Positions 35,710 to 45,110 of a stretch of 64,000 nucleotides of DNA are shown piece after piece (position 1 is the stretch's first letter; every line of letters starts with the position of its first letter). Location: contig NZ_BJNF01000016.1 in the NCBI RefSeq assembly GCF_006539545.1, positions 1-64,000 of the forward strand, given 5' to 3'. A model generated the notes under the pieces. It did no database searches. It saw nothing but the letters and a program-made list of their open reading frames with translations, and had not been told where the DNA came from. The position numbers and the translations under genes are program-made. The stretch is from Nitrobacter winogradskyi (lineage in GTDB: Bacteria > Pseudomonadota > Alphaproteobacteria > Rhizobiales > Xanthobacteraceae).

Positions 35710-36690
35710 TCACCGCAACAACTCCGCGATCTGGCTTGCTCCCAGCGCCGGCGTGACGCGGCCCTCGGAGACCGCGGCCTCGGTCGCCTTCACTTTCGCG
35801 CGGATCGCGGGATCGTTGCGCAGGCGCGCCTTGATGCGATCCTCGAACATCGACCACATCCACTTCACCTGCTGCCGGCTGCGCCGTTGTGCGAACTCGC
35901 CGGATTTGTTCATCGCGGCGCGGTGCTCGACGATCTTCCGCCAAAGCTCCGGGATGCCTGATCCCGTCAGCCCCGAGTAAGTCAGCACCGGAGGAGACCA
36001 GTTTTCGGAGCGTGGGCTGAGAATATGAAGCGCGCTGCGATATTCGGCCGCCGCGCGGTTGGCGCGTGACAGGTTATCGCCGTCGGCCTTGTTCACCGCG
36101 ATCATGTCGGCGAGTTCGACCAGACCTTTCTTGATGCCTTGCAGTTCGTCACCGGCGCCGGGCAGCATCAAGGCGAGAAAGAAATCCGTCATGTCGTACA
36201 CGGCGGTTTCCGACTGTCCCGTTCCCACGGTTTCCACCAGGATCACGTCGAAACCCGCCGCCTCGCACAAAAGCATCGCCTCGCGCGTTCTGGCCGCGAC
36301 GCCCCCGAGCGTTCCGGCGGCGGGCGAGGGCCGGATGTAGGCCGCTTCCGCCGCCGCCAGCCGCGCCATCCGCGTCTTGTCGCCGAGGATCGAGCCGCCG
36401 CTGCGCACGGAGGAAGGATCAACCGCCAGCACGGCGATCCTGTGGCCACGCGCGATCAGGTCCATGCCGAGCGCATCGATGGTGGTGGACTTGCCGACAC
36501 CCGGTGAGCCGGTGATGCCGACGCGGATCGCGTTGCCGGTCGCCGGCAAAAGCTCCTGCACCAGTTCGCGCGCGGTAGCCTCGTGATCGGCGCGGCGGCT
36601 TTCGATCAGGGTGATACCGCGCGCCAGCGCCGCGCGGTTGCCAGCGCGAATATCGGCGGCAATGCTCGGGATAACGAGCGGGCGGTTCAT
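35710..36690 (-). CDS. meaB: Methylmalonyl-CoA mutase-associated GTPase MeaB
   Basis: MeaB is a G3E-family P-loop GTPase that protects methylmalonyl-CoA mutase and controls loading of its B12 cofactor. The 326-residue protein has the Walker A motif GSPGVGKST at 61-69, the DPSSVRSGGSILGDKTRM segment, an ETVGTGQSE switch region and NKADGDN as the guanine-specificity motif. It overlaps the upstream DUF3298 gene by 4 bp and lies in the same transcription direction as both mutase subunit genes, which confirms the role. Confidence 0.94.
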   Translation of the reverse strand: MNRPLVIPSIAADIRAGNRAALARGITLIESRRADHEATARELVQELLPATGNAIRVGITGSPGVGKSTTIDALGMDLIARGHRIAVLAVDPSSVRSGGSILGDKTRMARLAAAEAAYIRPSPAAGTLGGVAARTREAMLLCEAAGFDVILVETVGTGQSETAVYDMTDFFLALMLPGAGDELQGIKKGLVELADMIAVNKADGDNLSRANRAAAEYRSALHILSPRSENWSPPVLTYSGLTGSGIPELWRKIVEHRAAMNKSGEFAQRRSRQQVKWMWSMFEDRIKARLRNDPAIRAKVKATEAAVSEGRVTPALGASQIAELLR

Positions 36691-37514
36691 TCGGCGTCAG
36701 GCTTTGTATCGGGAGGACGGTCGCCGCCGAAGATCGCAAGGCCCTGCGGCGACAGATGCGCCTTGAAGGTCTCCCACGGCACGAACACGGTATATGAACC
36801 CTCGGCGTAGGGACCGACTGCGTAGGGCGAGTAATGAAACGCCAGGCCGGCACTCTTTCCGGCCACGGTGGAAGGGGCCAGCGATATGGCTCCGACCTTC
36901 AGCAGCGCTGGCAATATGCCCTGATACCAGTCGATGTCGCCGGAATCCTCGATGCCGCGTTCCTTCTTCTCGGCCTTCACGGCGGCGATGGCGGCGTCGC
37001 GCAGCGCTTTCAGGGTCGGGCCGTTGTCGGCGGTTTCCTTGAAGAACGGACGGATGCTGATCTGCTTCCTCGTCTCATCGTTCCACAGAATCGTATCGAT
37101 GAGCGTATTGGGATGCGCGCCGCCGGTATAGACATAGTCGGTGCGCACGATGCTGACGTACCGGCCGCCGACGTTCGACGTTTGGGCGTAGCTGCGTTCG
37201 AAGGTCCAGGCGCGACCGTCACGGAACAATTCCGGCGAAGCCTTGAACTCCTTCGCCGCATTCCCGCGGTTCTCCTCGATCCAATGCTTGCCTTCCGCGA
37301 GCAGGTTCTCCGCCAGCGGCGCATTGGTCCTGATCTGCTTTTCGAGCGTGACGCTGGCGTCGATGTATTTCATCTTGACGGCGGCGTCGGGCTTGGGTTC
37401 GGCTGCGATGGCGGGAGCGATGCCCGCGAGTCCCAGCACTGCCGCGAGACATGAAAGTTTCTGAAGCGCACTCACGATAGAACCGGGTCTGATGATCATG
37501 GCAATCCTCGTCAT
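36687..37514 (-). CDS. Exported DUF3298 domain (RsiV-like) protein
   Basis: This 275-residue protein has a signal peptide ending near APAIAAE and two successive domains: an N-terminal DUF4163-type part and a C-terminal DUF3298 part. The typical loop DYVYTGGAHPNT is at about 125-136. DUF3298 also forms the extracellular lysozyme-binding part of RsiV anti-sigma factors, but no transmembrane helix or sigma factor is found here, so this one is probably a free periplasmic protein. It overlaps meaB by 4 bp and may only ride in the operon. The exact start is uncertain (37514 or an ATG at 37499). Confidence 0.8.
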   Translation of the reverse strand: MTRIAMIIRPGSIVSALQKLSCLAAVLGLAGIAPAIAAEPKPDAAVKMKYIDASVTLEKQIRTNAPLAENLLAEGKHWIEENRGNAAKEFKASPELFRDGRAWTFERSYAQTSNVGGRYVSIVRTDYVYTGGAHPNTLIDTILWNDETRKQISIRPFFKETADNGPTLKALRDAAIAAVKAEKKERGIEDSGDIDWYQGILPALLKVGAISLAPSTVAGKSAGLAFHYSPYAVGPYAEGSYTVFVPWETFKAHLSPQGLAIFGGDRPPDTKPDAE

Positions 37515-37635
37515 GGCCGGGCATAGCCGTTCGAAGAGCGGCGTCGCTTCGCTCGCCTATGTCCCGGCCTTCCACGTCCTGGAGTCCGGATCATAGAGAC
37601 GTGGATGCGCGCGACAAGCGCGGGCATGACGGTCA
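37510..37635. repeat. Family B dispersed repeat
   Basis: GTCATGGCCGGGCATAGCCG at one end and GCGGGCATGACGG at the other, with GAGACGTGGATGC inside. Confidence 0.75.
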
Positions 37636-37662
37636 TTTGTGGAGATTTGAAAAACCCCTTCG

Positions 37663-39831
37663 CTACTCCACCGTCGCTTCGTGTCCAAGTCGCGCGCTGA
37701 GCTTGTGGATCAGGTCTTCGGCGGCGTCCGCGATCACCGTGCCGGGAGGAAAGATCGCCTCCGCGCCGGCTTTATAAAGCGCATCGTAGTCCTGCGGCGG
37801 CACCACGCCGCCGACGATGATCATGATGTCGTCGCGGCCCTGCTTTTTCAGCGCGGCCTTCAGTTCCGGCACCGTGGTCAGGTGCGCGGCGGCGAGCGAG
37901 GACACGCCGAGAATGTGCACGTCGTTTTCGACCGCCTGCCGCGCGGCTTCCTCCGCTGTCGCGAACAACGGTCCGATATCGACGTCGAAGCCGATATCGG
38001 CGAAGGCGGAAGCGATCACCTTCTGGCCGCGGTCGTGGCCGTCCTGGCCGATCTTGGCGACGAGAATTCGCGGGCGGCGGCCCTCGGCCTCATCGAAGGC
38101 GTCGATGAGCCGTTGCAGCTTCTCCACCTTGTCGGACATCGCGGACACCTCGCGCTTGTAGACCCCGGTGATCGACCTGATCTCGGCGCGATGCCGGCCG
38201 AACACCTTCTCCATCGCGTCGGAAATTTCGCCGACGGTCGCCTTGGCGCGCGCGGCGTCGATCGCGAGCGCCAGCAGGTTGCCGTTGCCTTCGCCGGCCG
38301 AGCGCGTCAGCGCCGCCAGCGCGGCATCGACATCCTCCTGCCTGCGCTCGCCGCGCAATCGTTTCAGTTTCTCGATCTGCAAGCGGCGGACGGCGCTGTT
38401 GTCGATCCTGAGCACGTCGATCGGCGTCTCATGCTCCGGCTTGTACTTGTTGACGCCGATCACGACCTGCGCCCCGGCATCGATCCTGGCCTGCGTCCGG
38501 GCCGCCGCTTCCTCGATGCGCAGCTTCGGCACGCCGGCCTCGATCGCCCTGGCCATGCCGCCGAGTTCCTCGACTTCGCGAATATGGCCCCAGGCCTTCG
38601 TTGCGAGGTCGTGCGTGAGCCGTTCGACGTAATGCGAGCCGCCCCAGGGATCGATGATGCGCGTAGTGCCGCTCTCCTGCTGCAGGAAAAGCTGGGTGTT
38701 GCGGGCGATGCGGGCGGAGAAATCGGTCGGCAGCGCCAGCGCCTCGTCCAGCGCGTTGGTGTGCAGCGATTGTGTATGGCCTTGCGTCGCCGCCATCGCT
38801 TCGATCGCGGTGCGGATCACGTTGTTGAAAACGTCCTGCGCGGTCAGCGACCAGCCGGAAGTCTGGCAATGGGTACGCAGGGAGAGCGATCGCGGATTCT
38901 TCGGATCGAAGGGCTTCATGAGCCTGGCCCATAACAGCCGCGCGGCGCGCATCTTGGCGACTTCCATGAAGAAGTTCATGCCGGTCGCCCAGAAGAACGA
39001 CAGCCGCGGCGCGAAGCGGTCGATGTCCAGGCCTGCCTTGAGGCCCGCGCGGACATATTCGACGCCGTCGGCCAGCGTATAGGCCAGCTCCAGATCCTGC
39101 GTCGCGCCGGCTTCCTGCATATGGTAGCCGGAGACGGAGATGGAATTGTACTTCGGCATCCTGCGCGAGGCGTAGGCGAAGATGTCGGAGACGATCCGCA
39201 TCGAAGGCGCGGGCGGATAGATGTAGGTGTTGCGTACCATGAACTCTTTGAGGATGTCGTTCTGAATGGTGCCCGAGAGTTTTTCCGCCGGGACGCCCTG
39301 TTCCTCGGCAGCCGCGACGAACAAGGCGAGGATCGGGAGCACCGCGCCGTTCATGGTCATCGATACGCTGATCCGGTCGAGCGGGATGCCGGCGAACAGC
39401 GTGCGCATGTCGTAGATGGAATCGATCGCGACGCCCGCCATGCCGACGTCGCCCGAAACGCGCGGGTGATCGGAATCGTAACCGCGATGGGTGGCGAGGT
39501 CGAAGGCGACCGACAGCCCTTTCTGGCCGGCGGCGAGATTACGCCGATAGAAGGCGTTGGAATCCTCCGCCGTCGAGAAGCCCGCATATTGCCGGATGGT
39601 CCAGGGCTGGTTGACATACATGGTCGGGTAGGGGCCGCGCAGGTAAGGCGCGATGCCGGGCCATGTGTCGAGGAAGTCGATCCCGTCAAGATCGGCTTCC
39701 GAATAGGCGGGTTTGACCGGAATGCCTTCCGGGGTCAGCCAGACTTCCGGGGATGGTTCGAAGCCGTCGGCGACGGGAGGCGCGACCCGCTCGAACGCCA
39801 CGTCGGCGAAATCCGGAACGCGGGCCATCAT
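37663..39831 (-). CDS. mutB: Methylmalonyl-CoA mutase large (B12-binding) subunit
   Basis: This 722-residue subunit interconverts methylmalonyl-CoA and succinyl-CoA with adenosylcobalamin. The N-terminal TIM-barrel (about 30-560) includes [17 protein letters not shown] and the stretch [12 protein letters not shown]-like ([13 protein letters not shown]). The cobalamin-binding domain carries D597-x-H599-x-x-G602 (GQDGHDRG), with H599 as the lower ligand. It is preceded by GFA and small-subunit genes in the same direction and followed by DUF3298-meaB. The synonym scpA or mcmA is also used. B12 supply may depend on the riboswitch-controlled receptor at 56.8-58.9 kb. Confidence 0.96.
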   Translation of the reverse strand: MMARVPDFADVAFERVAPPVADGFEPSPEVWLTPEGIPVKPAYSEADLDGIDFLDTWPGIAPYLRGPYPTMYVNQPWTIRQYAGFSTAEDSNAFYRRNLAAGQKGLSVAFDLATHRGYDSDHPRVSGDVGMAGVAIDSIYDMRTLFAGIPLDRISVSMTMNGAVLPILALFVAAAEEQGVPAEKLSGTIQNDILKEFMVRNTYIYPPAPSMRIVSDIFAYASRRMPKYNSISVSGYHMQEAGATQDLELAYTLADGVEYVRAGLKAGLDIDRFAPRLSFFWATGMNFFMEVAKMRAARLLWARLMKPFDPKNPRSLSLRTHCQTSGWSLTAQDVFNNVIRTAIEAMAATQGHTQSLHTNALDEALALPTDFSARIARNTQLFLQQESGTTRIIDPWGGSHYVERLTHDLATKAWGHIREVEELGGMARAIEAGVPKLRIEEAAARTQARIDAGAQVVIGVNKYKPEHETPIDVLRIDNSAVRRLQIEKLKRLRGERRQEDVDAALAALTRSAGEGNGNLLALAIDAARAKATVGEISDAMEKVFGRHRAEIRSITGVYKREVSAMSDKVEKLQRLIDAFDEAEGRRPRILVAKIGQDGHDRGQKVIASAFADIGFDVDIGPLFATAEEAARQAVENDVHILGVSSLAAAHLTTVPELKAALKKQGRDDIMIIVGGVVPPQDYDALYKAGAEAIFPPGTVIADAAEDLIHKLSARLGHEATVE

Positions 39832-39834
39832 CGT

Positions 39835-40299
39835 TCAGTCATGGTCCGGGTGCTGGTGGCTGATGATGGTCGCCATCTTCTCCGGTCCGTAATTTTCGGG
39901 CGTGGTATGGCTCGGCAGGTTGACGATGGTCGCAATCCAGCCGAGCCGGGATTCCGTTCCGTATTGTCCTGTCGGCACCAGCAGGTCGGGCCGGTCGAAA
40001 GCGCCGGTCATGATCTCGATGCAGGGGCCGCCGATACGGCTGAAGCTCAATGGCGTGCCGCAGGCGGGGCAGAAAGCGCGCTCCGCGATCGAGGACGAAC
40101 GAAACGTCGCCGGCGTGCTTCTGGTCCAGCGAAAGTTCTCGCGCGGGATGTCGGCGAAAGACGCAAACGGCGCGCCGGTCGCTTTCTGGCACATCCGGCA
40201 GTGGCAGATGCTGATCCGCACCGGCGGGGCCGTCAGTGCGAAACGAATGGCGCCGCACTGGCATCCGCCGGTCAGCGACGGGCTCATCTGCTCTGTCAT
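39835..40299 (-). CDS. GFA/CENP-V family zinc protein
   Basis: This 154-residue protein has the GFA (glutathione-dependent formaldehyde-activating enzyme) fold. The zinc ligands can be read in GGCQCGAIRF, ICHCRMCQK and FCPACGTPL. Members bind glutathione adducts or are uncharacterised. It lies between the two mutase subunit genes, overlapping the end of the small subunit gene by 4 bp and ending 3 bp before the large subunit start. It must therefore be made together with them. No role of GFA proteins in propionate metabolism is established, so the link is an inference. Confidence 0.88.
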   Translation of the reverse strand: MTEQMSPSLTGGCQCGAIRFALTAPPVRISICHCRMCQKATGAPFASFADIPRENFRWTRSTPATFRSSSIAERAFCPACGTPLSFSRIGGPCIEIMTGAFDRPDLLVPTGQYGTESRLGWIATIVNLPSHTTPENYGPEKMATIISHQHPDHD

Positions 40300-42215
40300 G
40301 GTCGCTCCAGTCGCTGCCAGACCTCGTTCAGCACCGCCAACGCATCGTTCCCCGCGAAGATGAAATCGCGTACGCCTGCCTGGCGCAACACAGGTTCCAG
40401 TTCATTCGGTCGTCCCGCCAGATAGATATGGCCTGCACCCGCGGCATGAAAGGCCCGCGCTGCGAGCATCGCCTGTTCGGCATAGACCTCATCCGAGGAG
40501 CACAGGCAGACCATTCGAGCGCCGGATGCCTTGAAGGCTTTGGCGAGCGCGTTTTCATCTTCTCGCCGAGCGGCGTCTTCAACATTTCCTCGCCGCGCGC
40601 CGGAGGAAAGCAAATCGACGGCCTCGATGCCCCCGGCCTCGAAAAAACTTCTGGCAAAGGCCGCGCGCGCGGCGAAGTCGGCAGGCGCGCCGAGAGTGGC
40701 GAGCAGGATCTTCGGCCGCGCGCCGGTGGCCTTGAGCCAATCGTCGGAACGATCGCGCAGTTGTTCGAAGGGGACGGCCAGCCGCATCGGCGTCAGCGCC
40801 TCGAAGCTGATTGTTGTCTTGCCGGAGGGCGCGAGCGTCACAGGCGCGACGTCGAGCACGTCGATCGGCGTTTCGTGCAGGTCAGGAAATTCGCTGATGC
40901 CGGTGAGCACGTCGCGCCGTTTTGCGACATTGGTCTGGCGCGCGTCGCGCGTCGCGGCGACGCCGCGCTGGATCAGGTTCTGTTCGAGCGCGGCGAACGC
41001 TCCGCCCGCTCTCTCGATATCCTGAAACAGCACCCAGCTCTTTTGACAAAGCTCATGCGTCAAGGTCTCGATGCCGCCCGAGCCTGCCGCCGGATCCGCG
41101 ACTTTGGCGAGGTTGGCTTCCTCCAGCAGGATGAGTTGCGTGTTGCGCGCCATGCGTCGCGCGAAGGCGTCCGGCAGGCCCAATGCCTGCGTATGCGGAA
41201 GCACGCAGACGCTGTCAGCGCCGCCGAGACCTGCCGAGAATGCCGCGACGGTGGCGCGCAGCATATTCATGTAGGGGTCGCGCCGGGTCAGCATCCGCCA
41301 TGCGGTTTCGGCGGCGATCAGCAACGGCTTCGGCGCGAGGCCGCAAGCCTGCTCGACCCGCGCCCACAACAGCCGCAGCGCGCGGAATTTGGCCAGCGTC
41401 AGGAACTGGTCGGCATCAGCGCTGAGCCGCGCGTGGATCATGCCGCGCGCGTCTTCGAGAACGACGTCGGCGCTTTCAAGTCCTCGAAGCCAGGCCACCG
41501 CCGACGCCAGGACGAAGGCGAGCTCCTGAGCCTCCGATCCGCCGGCGTCGTGGATCACGCGGCCGTCGGCGACAAAAAACGGCCCTTTGAATCCCCTGGC
41601 GGCAAGCGTCTTCGCGGCATCCGCCACGGCCGCAACGATCTCAGCCCGCGCGCCGGGGCTTGCTCCCGATACAGCGCAGGCGCCGAGCGGATCGAGGCCG
41701 AAGCGGATATCGCAGGTGGCCGGGTCGACTCCCTTGATCCTGATGTCGTCCGCGATCTGGAGCGCGCTCTCGCGCCACCGCGGGCCGGTCTGCAACTCGA
41801 TGGTGATGCCTGCATCGAGGAAGACGCCGTCCAGCACTTTGGCGACAGCCTCGGCGGTTGGCGGCAGTCCGAAACCGCGCGCGCCATTGGCGCCTGCGAA
41901 TACCAGCGTCAGGCCGCCGGCGCCGTTGTCGAGGTCGTGCAGCGCCTGCGTGTTGGCCAGCGCGGGATCGGGATGATCGATCCGCTGCATGATCCGCCAT
42001 GGCGTGGCCGCGGCGCGGCCGGCGATCGGGGAGGCGCCTTCTGCGCGCGTATAGACCGGTTCGATCCGGAGACCGTCATAGGTCTTTCCCACCAGCCTCT
42101 CGAAGGGCGCGCCCTTCAGCACGCCATCGACCAGCTTGCGCCAGTCTGACGCTGTCGCCGGTGCGAAATCGGCTGCGAGCGGCGGATCGATGGGTTCATG
42201 GGGAGCAGCGGGCAT
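40296..42215 (-). CDS. mutA: Methylmalonyl-CoA mutase small subunit
   Basis: This about 639-residue protein is the second, non-catalytic partner of a heterodimeric mutase. It keeps the TIM-barrel and the C-terminal flavodoxin-like domain but lacks the DxHxxG motif, so it does not hold B12. I chose the ATG at 42215; a TTG at 42272 would add 19 residues. The gene precedes GFA and the large subunit gene. The folK gene ends 70 bp upstream in the same direction. Confidence 0.93.
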   Translation of the reverse strand: MPAAPHEPIDPPLAADFAPATASDWRKLVDGVLKGAPFERLVGKTYDGLRIEPVYTRAEGASPIAGRAAATPWRIMQRIDHPDPALANTQALHDLDNGAGGLTLVFAGANGARGFGLPPTAEAVAKVLDGVFLDAGITIELQTGPRWRESALQIADDIRIKGVDPATCDIRFGLDPLGACAVSGASPGARAEIVAAVADAAKTLAARGFKGPFFVADGRVIHDAGGSEAQELAFVLASAVAWLRGLESADVVLEDARGMIHARLSADADQFLTLAKFRALRLLWARVEQACGLAPKPLLIAAETAWRMLTRRDPYMNMLRATVAAFSAGLGGADSVCVLPHTQALGLPDAFARRMARNTQLILLEEANLAKVADPAAGSGGIETLTHELCQKSWVLFQDIERAGGAFAALEQNLIQRGVAATRDARQTNVAKRRDVLTGISEFPDLHETPIDVLDVAPVTLAPSGKTTISFEALTPMRLAVPFEQLRDRSDDWLKATGARPKILLATLGAPADFAARAAFARSFFEAGGIEAVDLLSSGARRGNVEDAARREDENALAKAFKASGARMVCLCSSDEVYAEQAMLAARAFHAAGAGHIYLAGRPNELEPVLRQAGVRDFIFAGNDALAVLNEVWQRLERP

Positions 42216-42285
42216 TGTTCGCTCGTGTCCGGCAGAATCCGGATCATCAAAATGCCACGCGGCGGCGGACAAGCCAAACGGTCGT

Positions 42286-42786
42286 TTACGCGCGATCAGG
42301 AAGGTCGGGGAGGCGTTCGATTCCGGCGGTTGATATGTCGGCCAGCGCCCTGGCGGGCGTTCGCCCCGCGATCACGCGGTCCGGCGCGATTTCGGCAAGC
42401 GGAACCAGAACGAAGGCGCGCTCGAACAGGCGCGGATGCGGCAGCGTCAGCTCCGGCCTGTCGAGAACGGCGTCGTCATAGGCGATCAGATCGAGATCCA
42501 GCGTGCGCGGTCCCCAGCGTTGTTCGGCGGCGCGGTCGCGGCCGAATTTCTTCTCGATCTTCTGTAGTGTGAACAGCAGCGCGTGGGGGTCGAGGCCGGT
42601 GTCGATCTCGATGCAGGCGTTGATGAAGCGAGCCTGGTTCTGCTCGCCCCATGGCGGCGTGGCGTAGTCGGACGAACGGGCGAGCAGCGCGGCCTGCGCC
42701 ATGCCGCGGATGTTGGCGATGGCCTTGCGGAACGTCTGCCTGACGTCTCCGACGTTGCCCCCTAGCGCGATCAGGACGCTGGCCAT
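42286..42786 (-). CDS. folK: HPPK, 6-hydroxymethyl-dihydropterin pyrophosphokinase
   Basis: FolK transfers pyrophosphate from ATP to 6-hydroxymethyl-7,8-dihydropterin in folate synthesis. From the ATG at 42786 the protein has 166 residues. The family signatures are IALGGNVGD at the start, SSDYATPPWG, and RWGPRTLDLDLIAYD. The gene follows folB by 8 bp in the order folP-folB-folK. Confidence 0.95.
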   Translation of the reverse strand: MASVLIALGGNVGDVRQTFRKAIANIRGMAQAALLARSSDYATPPWGEQNQARFINACIEIDTGLDPHALLFTLQKIEKKFGRDRAAEQRWGPRTLDLDLIAYDDAVLDRPELTLPHPRLFERAFVLVPLAEIAPDRVIAGRTPARALADISTAGIERLPDLPDRA

Positions 42787-42794
42787 CGCGACGG

Positions 42795-43160
42795 CTAGTC
42801 CCTGCCGCGGGTGAGTGAAATGCCGACGTCGTCGAAGATCGCCGGGATCGGGGCGTGCGGTTTGTGGACGGTGATCGTGATCGTCCTCACGCGCGGATAA
42901 GCCGCCAGCACCGCATCGGCGACCGCTCCCGCGGCGCGTTCGAGCAGCTTGTAGTTGGCGTTCTTGAACGCGGCGCTGGCCGTCGCCACCACGCCGGCAT
43001 AGGACACCGTATCGGCGAGACGATCGGTGCGGGAGGATTCGGACAGGTCGGTGGACAGTTCGATGTCCATCACGAAGCGCTGGCCGACCTCGGTCTCGTG
43101 CGCCATGACGCCGTGCTGCGCGTGAATCACGAGGCCGCGGATAAATATCGTATCGGTCAT
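42795..43160 (-). CDS. folB: Dihydroneopterin aldolase
   Basis: FolB cleaves 7,8-dihydroneopterin to 6-hydroxymethyl-dihydropterin and glycolaldehyde. The 121-residue protein shows the usual pattern IFIRGLVIHAQHGV, the VGQRFVMDIEL strand, and the catalytic C-terminal region KPHAPIPAIFDDVGI. It overlaps folP by 4 bp and is followed closely by folK, so the three form a folate operon. Confidence 0.94.
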   Translation of the reverse strand: MTDTIFIRGLVIHAQHGVMAHETEVGQRFVMDIELSTDLSESSRTDRLADTVSYAGVVATASAAFKNANYKLLERAAGAVADAVLAAYPRVRTITITVHKPHAPIPAIFDDVGISLTRGRD

Positions 43161-44062
43161 GGTTCAAATGATCCCGGCTGTGTTGCGGACTCGATGGCGT
43201 GCGCCACCCGCAGCGCCTGCACCGTCTCGGCCACATCGTGTGTGCGGATGATGCGCGCGCCGCCTCTTGCCGCGATCAGATGCGCGGCGAGCGAGCCGCC
43301 GAGCCGTTGTTGCGGCTCTGATGGCGTCACCGTGCTGATGAAGCGCTTGCGGGACGCGCCCACGAGAACCGGCAATCCGAAGGTCTGCAATTCGCCGAGC
43401 CGGGCCAGCGCGACCATGCTCTGTTCCGGCGTTTTGCCGAATCCGATGCCGGGATCGAGGACGATGCGGCTGGCGGGTATGCCGGCCTGCGCCGCGATCT
43501 TCAGAGATCGTTCGAAGAACGCTGTGATGTCCCGCATGATGTCGAGCGTGCCACCGGGCTTATCCCGGTTATGCATGATGATGACGGGCGCGTTGCGCGC
43601 GGCGACGACGCGGGCCATGTCGGGATCGCGCTGCAATCCCCACACGTCGTTGGCGATCGCGGCGCCGTTCCCGAGCGCCCACTCCACCACGGAAGACTTC
43701 ATGCTGTCGATGGAGACGGAAATTCCAAGCGCGACCACCGCGGCGAACACCGGCTCCAGCCGCCGCATTTCCTCGTCGCGCGAGACCGGCTGCGATCCGT
43801 AGGGGCGGGTGGACTCCGCGCCGATATCGATGATGTCGGCCCCGTCCGCGATCATGCGGCGCGCCTGCGCCACGGCCCGGTCGGGTGTCATGAACTGACC
43901 GCCATCGGAGAACGAGTCGGGGGTGATGTTCAGGATCCCCATGACCGCCGGGCAGGGGCGCGACAGCAGCACCTCAAGCGCGGGATGACGCGCATCATCC
44001 GTCACAACGCTGGACATGGAATCCGCCGATGTCATGCGGTGGCTTTGCGCGGTCCCGGACAT
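43157..44062 (-). CDS. folP: Dihydropteroate synthase
   Basis: FolP joins p-aminobenzoate to the pterin diphosphate; it is the target of sulfonamides. The 301-residue TIM-barrel protein has MGILNITPDSFSDGG, the IIDIGAESTRP loop, and GASRKRFI at the phosphate-binding site. The N-terminus has several in-frame ATGs (44062, 44035, 44020), so the start is uncertain by up to 14 codons. It heads folP-folB-folK and lies 56 bp after the DUF4332 gene. Confidence 0.95.
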   Translation of the reverse strand: MSGTAQSHRMTSADSMSSVVTDDARHPALEVLLSRPCPAVMGILNITPDSFSDGGQFMTPDRAVAQARRMIADGADIIDIGAESTRPYGSQPVSRDEEMRRLEPVFAAVVALGISVSIDSMKSSVVEWALGNGAAIANDVWGLQRDPDMARVVAARNAPVIIMHNRDKPGGTLDIMRDITAFFERSLKIAAQAGIPASRIVLDPGIGFGKTPEQSMVALARLGELQTFGLPVLVGASRKRFISTVTPSEPQQRLGGSLAAHLIAARGGARIIRTHDVAETVQALRVAHAIESATQPGSFEP

Positions 44063-44118
44063 GCTGTCAAGGCGCGAAAAGCTTGTTCAGGGCAGCCCGG
44101 CTTGCAACGATGGAAAGC

Positions 44119-44526
44119 TCAATAGGTGATCTTGAGCGGAAGCTTTCGCGCGTGCGCGATCAGGTCGCCGATCGACTTTTCCGAGGGAAGGGCGCTGACA
44201 AGCTTGCGCCTGGCGTTCGCATCTTTCATGGCCTGAGCCAGCCGGGCCGGATTGCGGTGCGTGAGTTCCCGTACCGTCGTGACGCCGGCCGCGCGCAGCA
44301 GCTTGGTCTTGCCGTTGCCCATTCCGGGAATGCGCATGTAGTCGGCGAGGTTGGCCCACTCCAGCAGTTGCTGTTCGCTGATGCCGGTTCTGGCGGAGAG
44401 CGCCTTGCGGCCTTTCGACGTGCGCGCCGCTTCAAGGTAAGCGTCGGTTGTTCGAATGCCGATCGACCTCAGCTTCTTGGCCTCGAAGGCGCTCAGCCCT
44501 TCAAGCTTGGAGATCGAGTATGTCAT
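44119..44526 (-). CDS. DUF4332 domain-containing HhH-like protein
   Basis: This 135-residue protein matches DUF4332, made of helix-hairpin-helix-like repeats: LEGLSAFEAKKLRSIGIRT near the start and RIPGMGNGKTKLLRAAGVTT in the middle. Such segments often bind DNA backbone or act as protein scaffolds. There is no signal peptide. The start overlaps the small upstream gene by 4 bp and folP follows, so it probably is part of a longer minus-strand transcript. The function is not known. Confidence 0.82.
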   Translation of the reverse strand: MTYSISKLEGLSAFEAKKLRSIGIRTTDAYLEAARTSKGRKALSARTGISEQQLLEWANLADYMRIPGMGNGKTKLLRAAGVTTVRELTHRNPARLAQAMKDANARRKLVSALPSEKSIGDLIAHARKLPLKITY

Positions 44527-44777
44527 GACGTTCGGGGATACCGCGATGCTTCTTGCGCGCCGGCGAACGTCGAACGGCCCATGCGCTTTCGGGAAGCCGC
44601 GATCGCGTTCTCCGCGCCGGCTTTCGCACCGAACATTGCTTCAATCCTGGACTGAATCTTGGATCGAACCTCGCCGGCCGGTCTTTCCTTGCTGCGAAAG
44701 ATCGGAATCGTACCGACGGCCGCTCGCGCGACAGCGATGCCAGCTGTCGCGGCACGCCGCTCCACCAGATCGTTCAT
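44523..44777 (-). CDS. Small hypothetical protein
   Basis: This 84-residue basic protein from the ATG at 44777 has no recognised family. It contains predicted helices (about 1-30 and 35-65) and a high share of Arg, Lys and Ala. It overlaps the DUF4332 start by 4 bp, which argues that it is translated, and the pair could act together. A chance reading frame remains possible. Confidence 0.5.
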   Translation of the reverse strand: MNDLVERRAATAGIAVARAAVGTIPIFRSKERPAGEVRSKIQSRIEAMFGAKAGAENAIAASRKRMGRSTFAGAQEASRYPRTS

Positions 44778-45110
44778 GGTACCCCGCCTCCGCCGGTTGC
44801 TCGCCGGCTCGTTATTTATACGTTCATCTTGATATGCCCGAGACGCGAAAGACAAGTCAGGAAACAGGACAAACGGCTGTTGACATGCAATCGCACCGCG
44901 AGTGTTGCCGAGATGCAAGACTCGCCTGCCTGAACTCAGGTCAAAAAGACGCGATCGTCTGCCGCCGGTTAGAATGATTCCGTGGCGATGATCCGCGTGT
45001 AGCTCGGGCCGGAAGATTTCGAGCGTTCTCGCGGCGTTTGGCCGGCTTCAATCGGCGCGGAACTTGAAGTAGAATAAGAGTTCGACGACGGATCACAAAA
45101 AGAGGCGCTC
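44778..45110. promoter_or_regulatory. Divergent promoter region before the HerA-like gene
   Basis: These 333 bases separate the small hypothetical gene (minus) from the DUF853 ATPase gene (plus) and must contain both promoters. No repeat, hairpin or gene is seen. The part at 44810-44940 is somewhat richer in A/T. Confidence 0.45.

Noticed and set aside
36687-37514. DUF3298 protein considered as an RsiV-type anti-sigma factor
   Set aside because: It has a cleavable signal peptide, no membrane helix with cytoplasmic anti-sigma domain and no sigma factor gene nearby.
40236-42149. Open frame of 637 codons on the plus strand
   Set aside because: It is antisense to the mutase small subunit gene, which has a clear family assignment.
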